64,000 nt of DNA from Legionella oakridgensis ATCC 33761 = DSM 21215 (GTDB taxonomy: Bacteria > Pseudomonadota > Gammaproteobacteria > Legionellales > Legionellaceae), in assembly GCF_000512355.1 (NCBI RefSeq), contig NZ_CP004006.1, forward strand, positions 186,001 through 250,000. The letters run 5' to 3'. Position numbers and translations under genes: made by a program. Shown one piece after another: positions 1 to 9,790 of this stretch; the first letter of the stretch is position 1, and the number at the start of each line of letters is the position of its first letter. Under the pieces are notes generated by a model, which was not told where the DNA came from, made no database searches, and worked only from the letters and a program-made list of their open reading frames with translations.

Positions 1-311
1 AGGATTTGGTTCAAGCCACCTTAAGACTCAGACCCGACCGCATTATTATGGGTGAAATTCGCGGGCGAGAACTCTTTGATTTTGTATCAGCCTGTTCCAC
101 GGGGCATAGCGGTGCACTTGCAACCATCCATGCCAATAACCCAAAAGTTGCTTTTATGCGTATGGCGCAACTCTACAAACTGAATCAGGTTGCAGGCATG
201 GATGAGGCTGATATTTACAAAGTGTTGCATGAAGTCATTGATGTCATCGTCCAGTTACAAAAAACATCAGACGGCAGGCGATTAGTGGAGGTCTATTATA
301 AACATGCGTAA
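1..311 (+). CDS. virB11: VirB11-type secretion ATPase, C-terminal part (partial)
   Basis: This is the end of a gene that begins before the window; codons are read from base 3. VirB11 proteins are hexameric cytoplasmic ATPases that power type IV secretion pilus assembly and substrate transfer. The visible part has the conserved stretch LRLRPDRIIMGEIRG (the Asp-box/Walker B region), then STGHSGALATIHANNP, which is the His-box of the PulE/VirB11 family. The stop codon overlaps the start of the virD4-type gene by 8 bases, so the two are translationally coupled. The gene order B11 then D4 is that of Lvh-type Legionella systems. The N-terminal domain and Walker A lie outside the window. Confidence 0.93.
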   Translation, partial: DLVQATLRLRPDRIIMGEIRGRELFDFVSACSTGHSGALATIHANNPKVAFMRMAQLYKLNQVAGMDEADIYKVLHEVIDVIVQLQKTSDGRRLVEVYYKHA

Positions 312-2205
312 TCCACGGGTTATTGCAGTCGCCTTAATCATCGGGCTTGCCATAACCGCCCAAATTGCAGTGCTGTTGACAGGTATCACCCAGTGGTCAA
401 GTCCATTGGTGCTTATTGATTTAATCAGACATGGATTCTATTGGGAAACCACAATCGCAGGTTGTATCACCGCTGTTGTGATGGGTTGCATGGCTGGCTT
501 TTTGAAACAGGGATTTTATCGATACGTTTCCCTTTTAATCTTAAGCACCTTGGTGGGTGTAATGGCCATTATGCTATTGGGATTTGAACTCTATAGCTGG
601 GTTTTTTTAAATGCGTTCCAAAGTCCTTTCAAAGTAGTGGAGCTGGCTACCCTTCGATATCAAGAACCTGAACTATGGCGAAACTTTCTGACTACTGAAG
701 GGGTTGCATTCTTCCTGATGTTTTTAGCGCTTGTGATTTACCTGTTTCATTGGCTCAGGCCAGATAACAAGGCACTGGGTAATGCCCATTTCTCAAATGG
801 CTTTGAAACCAAACGCGCAGGATTTTTTGAGCGTCAGGAACAAAGCATACTGATTGGTAAAAAATACGGTGCGCCTTTGTATTCAAACGGCTTTGAACAT
901 GTTCTGGTTTTTGCACCCACCGGAAGCGGTAAAACACGAAGCATCGGCATACCCAATCTGTTTCACTACCCCTACTCAGTAGTGTGCAATGATGTAAAAC
1001 TCACGCTTTTTAAAACAACCTCAGGATACCGTGAGCGTATGTTAGGGCATCGATGCTTTTGCTGGGCACCTGCTGATGAGAACCGAATCACGCATTGTTA
1101 CAATCCCTTATCCCTAATCTCTGAGGATAAGATTCAACGCCTAACGGACATTCAGCGCATAGCCCATATTCTAATGCCAGATAATAAAAAGTCCGACCCC
1201 ATTTGGCAGCAAGCCTCACGTAAATTATTTAAAGTGGCCGTGCTGTACCTGCTGGATACGCCTGAAAGACCCACCACCCTTGGCGAAATAAACCGCTTGG
1301 TCAAACAGGCCGGATTTGATGATTGGCTGGCCTCAGTCTTGGAGGAAACCGATCATCTCGACCCGGAGTTTTACCGCAATGGCTATTCCTATTTGAATAA
1401 TCATGAAAAGACGAGAAGCTCGATTCTTGAAACGTTTTCCGGCTACTTTGAATTATTCGATGATCCCACTATTGATGCCGCCACAGCGCATTCTGATTTT
1501 GATTTACGTCAGTTAAGACGAGAAAAAATAACGATTTACATCGGTTTTACCGATGATGACATGGAACGACTCTCACCGTTGTTAACACTGTTCTGGCAGC
1601 AGCTTATTTCTGTCATGATTAAAAACATCCCCGACCCAGTGGATGAACCCTATCCTCTGTTATGCCTGATTGATGAGTTTTCATCATTAGGCCGTATTGA
1701 AAGGCTAAGGCGTTCACTTAAATTATTGCGCGAATACCGTGTGCGTTGTGTACTCATCATGCAATACATAGCCCAAACCTATGAACAATACACCCATGAT
1801 GAAGCCAAAGCCTTTACCAACATTAAAACTAAAATAGCTTTTGCTACCGAAGACATCTTTGATGCGGAGTATGTCAGTAAATTGTTAGGTACACGCACCG
1901 TGAAAGTATCCGCAGGCTCCACCAGTACCCAAACCCAAGGTTATTCCGAGTCTAAAAGCTATAACTATCAGGCCATCCCTTTATTAAGACCGGATGAAGT
2001 CATGCGTTTACCCGAAGATCAAACCCTGATTATGCGAACAGGTCATGCACCCGTTAAGGCTTCGCAAATGATTTGGTATCTGGATCCTGAGATGAAGCAT
2101 TTGGCCTGCGGTCATACCGAAGTACCGCGCCAAATCGTTCAGCATCATCCATTTATCCATCGTTCATCAGATAGAACGGCACTGCCCGAAGCATTCGAAC
2201 TATAA
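304..2205 (+). CDS. virD4: VirD4/TraG-type conjugative coupling protein
   Basis: This 633-residue inner-membrane ATPase recruits the relaxase-DNA complex and other substrates to the type IV secretion channel. Four hydrophobic segments fall at about residues 5-27, 49-67, 74-96 and 133-153, which is more than the two usual in VirD4. The Walker A motif APTGSGKT is at 204-211 and the Walker B region LLCLIDEFSSLG at about 452-463. The stretch around TRSSILETFSGY is typical of TraG/VirD4. The ATG at 304 overlaps the end of virB11. The gene is intact and probably serves the TraA relaxase further right. Confidence in the family is high; assignment to the Lvh branch is inferred from gene order. Confidence 0.95.
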   Translation: MRNPRVIAVALIIGLAITAQIAVLLTGITQWSSPLVLIDLIRHGFYWETTIAGCITAVVMGCMAGFLKQGFYRYVSLLILSTLVGVMAIMLLGFELYSWVFLNAFQSPFKVVELATLRYQEPELWRNFLTTEGVAFFLMFLALVIYLFHWLRPDNKALGNAHFSNGFETKRAGFFERQEQSILIGKKYGAPLYSNGFEHVLVFAPTGSGKTRSIGIPNLFHYPYSVVCNDVKLTLFKTTSGYRERMLGHRCFCWAPADENRITHCYNPLSLISEDKIQRLTDIQRIAHILMPDNKKSDPIWQQASRKLFKVAVLYLLDTPERPTTLGEINRLVKQAGFDDWLASVLEETDHLDPEFYRNGYSYLNNHEKTRSSILETFSGYFELFDDPTIDAATAHSDFDLRQLRREKITIYIGFTDDDMERLSPLLTLFWQQLISVMIKNIPDPVDEPYPLLCLIDEFSSLGRIERLRRSLKLLREYRVRCVLIMQYIAQTYEQYTHDEAKAFTNIKTKIAFATEDIFDAEYVSKLLGTRTVKVSAGSTSTQTQGYSESKSYNYQAIPLLRPDEVMRLPEDQTLIMRTGHAPVKASQMIWYLDPEMKHLACGHTEVPRQIVQHHPFIHRSSDRTALPEAFEL

Positions 2206-2303
2206 ACCACCACAGGAGAAAACCAAATCAGCCAACAAAACTAAAAGGATGCTCTGAAAAGAGATTATGGATTCATACAGACTTAATTGAGGTAAGAATC
2301 AGA

Positions 2304-3101
2304 ATGAATCATCTTAAAATTATAGGTACAGCAGGGCTTTTCATGATGTCATGTGCAGCTCAGGCAAATGACAAGGAACTTTGGGCTCATATTGAGGCGT
2401 TATACAGTAAAATTGGTACTTTGCAAACGCAAATAAACTCGATACCCCAAGGTGCACCCGGTCCAATGGGTCCAGCAGGACCAAAAGGGGAGCGAGGACC
2501 TGCCGGAACCTATACAGCAGGAGAAGGCATTTCGATCAGCAATGGTGAAATAAAAACGACTCTAACCCACCACATTGGCGAAGAATATAACGGGGGCATT
2601 ATCTTCTGGGTCGATAAAACAGGACAGCATGGATTAATTGCTTCCAAAACTGACCTCAATAACAATGAAGGGATACAATGGCGAAACGGCGAAAGTGGCA
2701 ATAAAGTAACCAATGCCCGCGCTGATGGGATTTACGCAGGCGAATCCAATACCAAACTCATCATTGCCCAACAAACCATAGACAACCAATCAGGTACTTT
2801 TGCAGCACTTCTGGCTGCGAATTATCGCGTGCTAGGCGATGGCATCACGCCTTGCCCAATCCCGACTCCAGAATCAGCTACTTGTTACGGGGGATGGTAT
2901 CTACCTTCGGCCTATGAATTGACCTTGCTTCATAATAATTTGCAGCGTCAGGGCATTAGCACTTTTGCGCCAGACTGTTATTGGAGTTCGACAGAATCTG
3001 GTGTGGGTGAGGCGTGGTTACAGAATTTTTCTACAGGGGAGTTAACGGCTAGTGGCAAAGCTAGTACTTTGGGGCATGTTAGGGCTGTGAGTCGGTTTTA
3101 G
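2304..3101 (+). CDS. Secreted collagen-like protein with DUF1566 C-terminal domain (Lcl-like)
   Basis: The 265-residue protein has a signal peptide (about 1-21) with a cysteine at residue 17, a short helical stretch at 23-48, and six collagen-type Gly-X-Y triplets at 50-67 (GAP GPM GPA GPK GER GPA). A DUF1566-like domain follows from about 95 to the end, with the usual GGIIFWVD start and CYWSST near the end. The same layout is found in Legionella collagen-like adhesins (Lcl), which bind host glycans and aid biofilm formation, though those carry many more triplets. It sits 98 bases behind virD4 as the last gene before a strong palindrome, so it could be a surface adhesin of the transfer apparatus. 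That role is inference. Confidence 0.8.
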   Translation: MNHLKIIGTAGLFMMSCAAQANDKELWAHIEALYSKIGTLQTQINSIPQGAPGPMGPAGPKGERGPAGTYTAGEGISISNGEIKTTLTHHIGEEYNGGIIFWVDKTGQHGLIASKTDLNNNEGIQWRNGESGNKVTNARADGIYAGESNTKLIIAQQTIDNQSGTFAALLAANYRVLGDGITPCPIPTPESATCYGGWYLPSAYELTLLHNNLQRQGISTFAPDCYWSSTESGVGEAWLQNFSTGELTASGKASTLGHVRAVSRF

Positions 3102-3102
3102 T

Positions 3103-3147
3103 TTATTAATGTGCTTATCTTCACAGTGAAGATAAGCACATTAATAA
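3103..3147. terminator. Perfect 22-bp inverted repeat, probable terminator
   Basis: Arms 3103-3124 and 3126-3147 are perfectly complementary with a single base between them. It starts 2 bases after the stop of the collagen-like gene. There is no clear T run on either side, so it may work as a bidirectional terminator or mRNA-stabilising hairpin, or it may be a protein-binding palindrome. The next 230 bases (3148-3379) show nothing else recognisable. Confidence 0.6.
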
Positions 3148-3379
3148 CAATATAATTTTAGTCACCAGAAGGACACTTTTTACTGCATTCTAACTCCCTA
3201 ATTTCCAAAAGACTGATTTGGAAAAAAGATTCAACGGCAAAAGTATCCCCAGTTCCGTTACGCCATCATTTTTCATCTCAACTATACATAAAAATACGAA
3301 GAATCAAATAGTAGTCTAAAATTAATGAAAGTTATTTTTTCCGCTAATATTGATACATCAATAGTATAGGAGTAATACC

Positions 3380-3715
3380 ATGAGAAAAATGGAATTTTCT
3401 AAAATGAGCAAATGTCTCTGGGCTCTGCGCTTTGAAGTGCTGGGAGTTATCTTATTGATTATCGCAACTGGTTTGACCATATCTTCTGGGAATGGCCTTG
3501 GAATAGTCGCTTTATTTGCTGCAGGTGTCATCTTTTGTTTATTTAATAAATTTTGTAGTTACGTTTTCTCATCAAAACAACCATCCTGCCCTGTTTGTGA
3601 TGTATCTCATTCTTATCACTCTGAAGAGTCCATTCAAACTCAGGAAAAGGAAGAAAATGAAGCAAAACAATCCATGGATAATGAAGGTGGAAATCAAACT
3701 AACAGGGAAAGATAG
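3380..3715 (+). CDS. Small membrane protein of unknown function
   Basis: A 111-residue protein with two predicted membrane segments (about residues 19-36 and 40-60), a short loop holding a CPVC motif near residue 73, and an acidic, highly charged tail. I do not recognise a family. The ATG is preceded by AGGAG at a good distance, which supports translation. It stands alone between the transfer operon and an IS982 copy and is transcribed in the same direction as the operon. An overlapping reading frame at 3516-3731 is a shadow. Confidence 0.6.
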   Translation: MRKMEFSKMSKCLWALRFEVLGVILLIIATGLTISSGNGLGIVALFAAGVIFCLFNKFCSYVFSSKQPSCPVCDVSHSYHSEESIQTQEKEENEAKQSMDNEGGNQTNRER

Positions 3716-3835
3716 CCTATTCATATATTAAAGAAAGTATTACTTTCAATTGCCTAGTCTTTAATTGCGATTATTCATCTATTTGGGAGGGAATTCAAAA
3801 AAGCTGTGTTCAAAATTACAATTATCTAACAAACT

Positions 3836-4865
3836 AATTAACGTGAATTCGATATAACTGCTCAAACAACAGCCATAAAAGATCGTTGAATATTTAAAGA
3901 GGGCTTCTTTGGTTTAAGTGCATAAGCAGCTAAACCGGCCAATATATTGACCATAAAATTGAATATAGAGCGATGCCTTGAATGTTCAATATTGGAAATA
4001 TTTTTCAATTGATCGATAACTGACTCAACAATGGCTCTTTTTCTAAGCAAAGCTTTATCAAATGTATTGAGTACTTTTTGTTTCATGTTTTTCCTGGCTT
4101 TAGTAAGGAGTTGTAATCCTCGCTCAGCCAATTTGTCAGTTAAATTTTGAGAAATATAACCTTTATCGCCAATCATTTTACCAAACAGATTTTCGCTCAA
4201 ATTAGGAACGACAAATCGGTCATCAGTTCGGCTTGATGTTATTTTAAAAGCCATTAATTCGCCTTTGTCATTGACTATCAAATGAAGCTTAAAGCCGAAA
4301 TACCATCCCATTGTGGACTTGGACTTCTCTGCCAAACCCTTAAAGACCTTGTTCTGGCTTGCTCTTTTTACATTGCACACCTCTATTGGTGTTGAATCTA
4401 CAAAGTAAATTCCAGTGGGTGTTTTTGTTTGATGGTGGCAAAAGGCCATTAAGGGTACCAGACAAGAAGACATTAGTTCTGTCATTCTGCTGTAACTCAC
4501 CAAGCTTGGAAAATAGGGGTGTAAATTTTTCTGCAACACGAACAAGTAGTAACTTTTAAAATTTCGGTAATTTGATTGATGATAATGAATTACAATAGTC
4601 ATAATTTCTGACATGCTCATGCTGCATGGTTTTCTTCTGGTCTTACTTGAAATATTTATCAGATGTTGCTCAAATCGTGGCATATATTTTTGGCAAAAAT
4701 CATCGACAACACAGAATAATTCTATTAATTTATCCACTCCAGACCTCTTGATTCTTATTTTTGTTCTTCGAAAAAACGAATAAGATCACAAATGGTCTGG
4801 TTTTTCAATATGTTACCATTCTTAAGTTTGTTTTTTAGACAGTTATATCGAATTCACGTTAATTA
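3836..4865 (-). mobile_element. IS982-family insertion sequence
   Basis: The element carries one transposase gene and is bounded by perfect 25-bp inverted repeats at 3836-3860 and 4840-4864. Taking the tips as 3841 and 4859, the flanks on both sides read TAATTA (3835-3840 and 4860-4865). These could be a 6-bp target duplication. Because TAATTA is itself palindromic, the terminal repeat and the duplication cannot be separated by eye. The copy looks intact and recent. Confidence 0.85.
3862..4737 (-). CDS. IS982-family DDE transposase
   Basis: A 291-residue transposase of normal length for IS982. It has the DSTPIEVC segment carrying the first catalytic Asp, the IGDKGYIS segment with the second, and the C-terminal block VESVIDQLKN then HSRHRSIFNF with the catalytic Glu. 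It starts with ATG at 4737, about 100 bases inside the right terminal repeat. It moves the element by cut-and-paste chemistry. No frameshift is seen, so the copy may be active. Confidence 0.92.
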   Translation of the reverse strand: MDKLIELFCVVDDFCQKYMPRFEQHLINISSKTRRKPCSMSMSEIMTIVIHYHQSNYRNFKSYYLFVLQKNLHPYFPSLVSYSRMTELMSSCLVPLMAFCHHQTKTPTGIYFVDSTPIEVCNVKRASQNKVFKGLAEKSKSTMGWYFGFKLHLIVNDKGELMAFKITSSRTDDRFVVPNLSENLFGKMIGDKGYISQNLTDKLAERGLQLLTKARKNMKQKVLNTFDKALLRKRAIVESVIDQLKNISNIEHSRHRSIFNFMVNILAGLAAYALKPKKPSLNIQRSFMAVV

Positions 4866-4895
4866 ACTTCTGGTGTGGTTAGGTTATGCATAAAA

Positions 4896-5069
4896 TTAAC
4901 GTATAGAATTAAGAATTTCATTTAACTTACGCACGACATCCCTTATTGAGGAAAACTGTGTTTGTTTAAGACCATGGGAGGGATTTTCTGGCAAGCGTTC
5001 CTTCTCTTCATAATTCTCCAAATACCTAATAATTTCTTGAAGAGATTCCCTTATTTGTTTATTTTCCAT
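4896..5069 (-). CDS. Possible small acidic protein, 57 residues
   Basis: An open frame from ATG at 5069 to TAA at 4896 encodes 57 residues, beginning MENKQIRESLQEIIRYLENY. It is helical and highly charged, which is more protein-like than random AT-rich frames, but there is no strong ribosome binding site and I do not know the family. It lies immediately beyond the IS982 end and points toward it. Treat it as a candidate only. Confidence 0.35.
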   Translation of the reverse strand: MENKQIRESLQEIIRYLENYEEKERLPENPSHGLKQTQFSSIRDVVRKLNEILNSIR

Positions 5070-5180
5070 GATTTATCAACCGGTACACCCATTCTTTTAA
5101 TTATAGACCAATAAATGAACTTATTGGACTTTAATTATGCTATAATTAAAGTATGAACCGTTTCTTTAAGGAAAGCCGTC

Positions 5181-5348
5181 ATGTTAGGAACAATTTTACT
5201 AATTCTGCTCATCCTGTTACTTTTAGGTAGCGTACCGAGATGGGGATATAGCAGAAGCTGGGGATATACACCGATGGGTCTTATTGGACTTATCCTGGTT
5301 ATCTATCTGATACTTGTTCTACTAGGTAAAGTACCTATCGGGTTCTAA
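5181..5348 (+). CDS. DUF3309-type small membrane protein
   Basis: A 55-residue protein with two hydrophobic stretches (about residues 4-16 and 33-48) split by a Trp/Tyr/Arg-rich loop (PRWGYSRSWGYTP) and ending GKVPIGF. This pattern, including the LLGSVPRW start, is typical of the DUF3309 family of tiny membrane proteins of unknown function, often linked to stress. An AAGGA ribosome site lies upstream of the ATG at 5181. It stands alone between the IS982 copy and the desaturase. Confidence 0.7.
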   Translation: MLGTILLILLILLLLGSVPRWGYSRSWGYTPMGLIGLILVIYLILVLLGKVPIGF

Positions 5349-5479
5349 ATGGAATTAGCCTTAAACAACTAGAATAAGCCATGTAATGAATTCAAACTTG
5401 GAGAAAAGGAAAAATATCCAGTTTTGAGAATAATGTGGAAAAAGGGGGGTTGCTTAAGTACAGACAATGAGGCTTCCCT

Positions 5480-6667
5480 ATGATTTTTGGAATTTTAAAC
5501 CTAACGTTTTGGGGATATGTTTTAGCAACTTTTGTTCTAACTCAAATTACCATTGCTTCGGTCACTCTTTATTTGCATCGTTATCAAACTCATCGTGCTT
5601 TAACCATGCACCCAATAGTGAGCCATTTTTTTCGATTCTGGATTTGGTTAACAACCGGTATGGTGACAAGAGTCTGGGTTGCTATCCATCGTAAACACCA
5701 TGCAATGACAGATGTTGAGGGAGACCCTCACAGCCCCCAAATCTTTAGTCTTAAAAAGGTCTTCTGGCAAGTTCCTGAATTGTATCGCGAAGCAGCAAAA
5801 GATAAAGATATGATTGAAAAGTATTCTCATGGCACTCCAAACGACTGGATTGAACGCAATCTGTACTCTCGCTATTCCAGCAAGGGTATACTACTTATGT
5901 TTCTAATTGATTTGCTGCTGTTTGGTTTTCCTGGAATTACTATTTGGGCAATACAAATGATTTGGATTCCGCTCTCAGCAGGTGTAGTAAATGGAGTGGG
6001 GCATTATTGGGGATATCGCAATTTTGAATGCTTTGATAGGTCAACCAATGTATTTCCTTTGGGCTTTCTAATAGGTGGAGAGGAACTTCATAATAATCAC
6101 CACACTTACGCTTCGTCTGCTAAATTTTCTGTGAAATGGTGGGAGTTCGATTTGGGCTGGTTTTATATACGTTGCCTATCTTTTTTAAGGCTTGCCAAGG
6201 TAAAAAAACTACCTCCCAAATTGATAAGAGACAATAGCAAACAATATGTTGATTTAAATACGATAAAAGCCATCACTAGTAATCGTTTTCAAGTTATGTC
6301 CGATTACTACAAAAGGGTTACTATTCCCATTTTGAAAAATGAAAAACAAAACTATAACTATATTAAAAATAAAAAAGAATGGTATTTATTTAAGGGAGCT
6401 AAACGTTTATTACGCCAAGAAACCAAAAAAGCTAATTATCATTTGCTAGCCCTGCTCAATCGTTTTGAGCAATTGCAGCTTGTTTATAATTATCGCCAAT
6501 CATTGCAGCAAATTTGGTTAAAAAAAGTATCATCTCAAAATGAGTTAATTGAATCTTTAAACCAATGGTGCAAAAAAGCGGAAGAATCAGGTCTGGATGT
6601 ATTGCGTCAATTTTCTCTTCGAATAAAAAGCTATGTTTTAATTGGGACAGATAGCTCATCAGTGTAA
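5480..6667 (+). CDS. Membrane fatty acyl desaturase (delta-9 / stearoyl-CoA type)
   Basis: This 395-residue di-iron enzyme introduces a double bond into acyl chains at the membrane. The three histidine boxes are all present: HRYQTH at 33-38, HRKHH at 70-74 and HNNHH at 204-208. Two hydrophobic segments lie near residues 8-32 and 50-60 and another pair near 135-170. The C-terminal 150 residues are an unusual lysine-rich helical extension, as in many gammaproteobacterial desaturases. GAGG lies 8 bases ahead of the ATG at 5480. It may adjust membrane fluidity in cold or inside host cells. It is carried as cargo between the secretion genes and traA. Confidence 0.9.
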   Translation: MIFGILNLTFWGYVLATFVLTQITIASVTLYLHRYQTHRALTMHPIVSHFFRFWIWLTTGMVTRVWVAIHRKHHAMTDVEGDPHSPQIFSLKKVFWQVPELYREAAKDKDMIEKYSHGTPNDWIERNLYSRYSSKGILLMFLIDLLLFGFPGITIWAIQMIWIPLSAGVVNGVGHYWGYRNFECFDRSTNVFPLGFLIGGEELHNNHHTYASSAKFSVKWWEFDLGWFYIRCLSFLRLAKVKKLPPKLIRDNSKQYVDLNTIKAITSNRFQVMSDYYKRVTIPILKNEKQNYNYIKNKKEWYLFKGAKRLLRQETKKANYHLLALLNRFEQLQLVYNYRQSLQQIWLKKVSSQNELIESLNQWCKKAEESGLDVLRQFSLRIKSYVLIGTDSSSV

Positions 6668-6798
6668 GCTCTGCAACAAAAGTGAATAGGATTTCGTGGT
6701 TTATACTATGCAATTGATAAGTATTGGTACTAATCAAAAAAACGTGAATAAAACGCACGCATTGAATGTTTTTATAACTTTAGGAGTTGACGATTGAA

Positions 6799-6931
6799 GT
6801 GATCAAGAAAGTTTTTACACCTCAACTACATTAATGAAAATCGTGGTAATCGCAAAAAATGGTTTCACTATATGTTTCTTCGCATAGATGTAACAGAAAT
6901 TGCAAAACAAGAGTTGAGGTTAGACGCTTAA
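6799..6931 (+). pseudogene. Broken small open frame, unknown
   Basis: The 325-base gap 6668-6992 holds only this. A GTG at 6799, preceded by AGGAG, opens a frame that stops after 11 codons; the +1-shifted frame continues through LNYINENRGNRKKW and ends at 6931. The composition is protein-like, but no family is recognised. It could be a decayed gene or chance. Confidence 0.25.
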
Positions 6932-6992
6932 GAGCTACGATCCAAAAGTTTTGCTAACTCCTCTCTAAGGATAAAACGACGGTACTTGGCGT

Positions 6993-9638
6993 TTAATCAA
7001 CCAAGTCCTGTATTTTTACAATTTTACTAACCTCGCTGATTTTTTTTGCTATCTGGGGTAAATGAATATTTAGCTGATTCATCAATGGCTTATCTTTTGA
7101 TAATATATGGGCATGTTCAGAAATTTGTTTACCTGTTTTCTCGGCAAAATAGCCATTTAAATACCTTCGTTTTTCAAGCAATTTTTGATATTGGGCAAGA
7201 ATCGGATAATTTTTTTGTAACTCTTTGTAAACATTTTCCTTTGAGTTACTTGTAGTTATTTCTTGAGTTGGCCGATCTTGTCTATCCGCAGCCAGTCTAG
7301 CCTTTGCCTTTAAATCGGCCTTATCGTTTTTTAACTCTCGAAGCTGGCAATCGACAAGATAAGCCTCGTAATGTACCACATAGTTAAATGCGCTCTTGAT
7401 TTTGTGCCCCACGCCAGCGATATGATTGAGGACACGACCTATGAGCTGATCCGGGTTAAACCCGACACGGGTTGCAAAATCCAGTGGCCAATCAATGACG
7501 TTATCTTTTGTGGTACTGCGCGATAAGGTCTGTTTCAACTCTTTAATTGTTGGATGATTTATAGAGTCCGTATAAATTTTAAGGCTGTCTTTATGACGAG
7601 TCATGGCTACAAAACTTAAATGCCGATCCCAGTATTTGCTGTCAATCAAAACCTTGGAATGCCTGACGGTCATTCCCTGAGACTTATGAACCGTCAGCGC
7701 ATAACCGTAATCTATTTTATTGTAGCTATTTGGAATGGTGAGCAGTTCGCCGCTGTCGAGTTTGATTTGAAACTGGTCTTTTTTGATGGATTGAACGGTG
7801 CCTAAATCTCCGTTTCTTACCCCAAGGGTTTTATCATTTTGCCGGAATAGCAGCCGCTCCCCGATGGCTATTTTTAACAGTCTTTCAAACCCTTGAAAAG
7901 TCATTTCTTCCTGTCCAAGTATTTGCTTTTCCTTTAATGCCAATCGTGCCTGCTCATTTAAATAGCCAACAGAAGCTCTGGTAAATGCCAACACGACAGA
8001 ATCTTGCAAATTACTCTTGGTAATATCAGCTTGCCAATCGTGGATTAAGTTCTGGGCTGCGGTCTCAGTCGTTTCAGAAAAGACAATTGCTCCCTTTTCA
8101 TGGTAATGGTCTACCGCCTCAGCAATCATGCCCTTAGCCATATTCATACTGGCAAGCCTGTCGCCCAAATCATTTTGACGTTTAATGTGCTCAAGCTCGA
8201 TATAGCCTGTTAAAGCGGCTATCCCCCTAAAAATTTCACCCTTGTGAATGGGTTTTAACTGATCCGGATCGCCCACAAGAATCACCTTGGAACCTGCCTT
8301 TTTGGCTTCACGAATCAGCAGTGCCATGCTGGAAAAATCCACCATGCCTGCCTCATCGATAATCAAAACATCGTTGCTGTTGAGTTTCAGTTGTTGGTTC
8401 GCCATTTTATAAGTCAATGAGGCAATGGTAGAAGATGCAATGCCTGTATCCGTTTGCAAGGATTTAGCGACCTTTCCAGACAAGGCAGCACCGATAACAC
8501 GATAGTTGTGCTGCTCATAATGCTCTTTAATCGGCTTTAACAAATAACTTTTACCTGTACCCGGACGACCTATCACGACTGAAATTTGAGAGCCTCCGGT
8601 AATGTAACGAACCGCCTCCAATTGCTCATCACTCAATGGGTAGTTTTTGATGATGTTGTCGATGCCCTTACCGCCAATACCATCTTTGTTTTTAATCATA
8701 GCTTCGATATCATCCCGAAGTTTTGCCTCCTGAATATATTGGTGACGTGTGGTATAACACAATTGCCCCCGTTCATTTGTTCCAAGCTCAATGAGATCCT
8801 CATGCCCCATGATTTGCTCAACCCAGTGCAAATAATTCTGTGGGGTGTTGCTTGGCCGAAAGGTTTTAAATACCAAACGCTCTACGTCACGTCGGGTAAA
8901 TACGCTGTTCTGCGCCGAAATATGGTTAATGACATTATCAATATCATTCAGCAAAACCTCTTGCCGCGCTTGTTGCAGAATGGTTTTCTCGGTGAGTAGG
9001 TAATGATTGTCCGTATCTTTTAGTTTGCCATGGTGCCGTTCAGAAATGATGTGATTCAGGTCAACTGTCAAATCGAGATTTTTTTCAATAAAATATTCAT
9101 TTTGCATATCACGCCACTGCTCGCCCCAATAATCTTTTTCGATAATAAATCCTTTGGCAAAAGCCGGATTCAGATCGCGTGCTTTGTATTTTGAAAAACC
9201 TGTTTTTTCCAAACGGCGGGTGGTAATAAGAATATGTGCATGGGGATTGCCATCATGATGATCATGAATTGTAATATCAGCAGGAATCCCCTTATCAACA
9301 AAATGAGTTTGTGCAAATCGTCTTGCCAGCTCAATCTGTTGCACCAAATCCAGCTCTTTGGGAAGTGCCAGAACGATGTCCTTACACACTTGAGCATCGC
9401 ATCTTTTTTCAGCAAGCTCTGCCTTATTCCATAAAAATTCACGCTCGGAAAATGCTTCAGGGCTCCCTTCGGGTAACAGGATATCAGAGTAAATGACATC
9501 ATGACGATTGGAATAATCGTGTGTTATGCCAGTGCGTGCATCATATAACTTGGCACCAGAACGATAGCTGCTAGCAGCAATGGCACTGTGGCCTTTGGCA
9601 CGACTATGAATGGATACTTGGGCAAAAGCAATCGCCAT
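6993..9638 (-). CDS. traA: Ti-type conjugative relaxase-helicase TraA (MobQ family)
   Basis: An 881-residue protein with two parts. Residues 1 to about 240 are a MobA/MobL relaxase that nicks oriT and stays bound to the 5' end; it starts MAIAFAQVSIHSRAKG and has the metal-binding histidine cluster DHHDGNPHAH. From about 330 on is a RecD-like superfamily 1 helicase with Walker A GRPGTGKS near residue 357, VLIIDEAGM as Walker B, and the motif YALTVHKSQG near the end. It is transcribed away from traC/traD, the arrangement seen on Ti plasmids and Legionella Lvh-type elements. The gene is intact although it contains a T8 run (7040-7047). Confidence 0.95.
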   Translation of the reverse strand: MAIAFAQVSIHSRAKGHSAIAASSYRSGAKLYDARTGITHDYSNRHDVIYSDILLPEGSPEAFSEREFLWNKAELAEKRCDAQVCKDIVLALPKELDLVQQIELARRFAQTHFVDKGIPADITIHDHHDGNPHAHILITTRRLEKTGFSKYKARDLNPAFAKGFIIEKDYWGEQWRDMQNEYFIEKNLDLTVDLNHIISERHHGKLKDTDNHYLLTEKTILQQARQEVLLNDIDNVINHISAQNSVFTRRDVERLVFKTFRPSNTPQNYLHWVEQIMGHEDLIELGTNERGQLCYTTRHQYIQEAKLRDDIEAMIKNKDGIGGKGIDNIIKNYPLSDEQLEAVRYITGGSQISVVIGRPGTGKSYLLKPIKEHYEQHNYRVIGAALSGKVAKSLQTDTGIASSTIASLTYKMANQQLKLNSNDVLIIDEAGMVDFSSMALLIREAKKAGSKVILVGDPDQLKPIHKGEIFRGIAALTGYIELEHIKRQNDLGDRLASMNMAKGMIAEAVDHYHEKGAIVFSETTETAAQNLIHDWQADITKSNLQDSVVLAFTRASVGYLNEQARLALKEKQILGQEEMTFQGFERLLKIAIGERLLFRQNDKTLGVRNGDLGTVQSIKKDQFQIKLDSGELLTIPNSYNKIDYGYALTVHKSQGMTVRHSKVLIDSKYWDRHLSFVAMTRHKDSLKIYTDSINHPTIKELKQTLSRSTTKDNVIDWPLDFATRVGFNPDQLIGRVLNHIAGVGHKIKSAFNYVVHYEAYLVDCQLRELKNDKADLKAKARLAADRQDRPTQEITTSNSKENVYKELQKNYPILAQYQKLLEKRRYLNGYFAEKTGKQISEHAHILSKDKPLMNQLNIHLPQIAKKISEVSKIVKIQDLVD

Positions 9639-9790
9639 GAATTCACGCTCTAATCGAACTGATCCATCGGTTGCTTTAATAAAAGAAAAAATACCTTATC
9701 CATAAAGGCATTTTTGAGTCGCAGTTCTAATTTAGCAAACATTCGAACGAGTCGAGTAAGCCTACCGCATTGCTGCGGCAGACTCCTCTA

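Noticed and set aside
8586-8999. A 137-residue + strand protein
   Set aside because: Shadow of traA.
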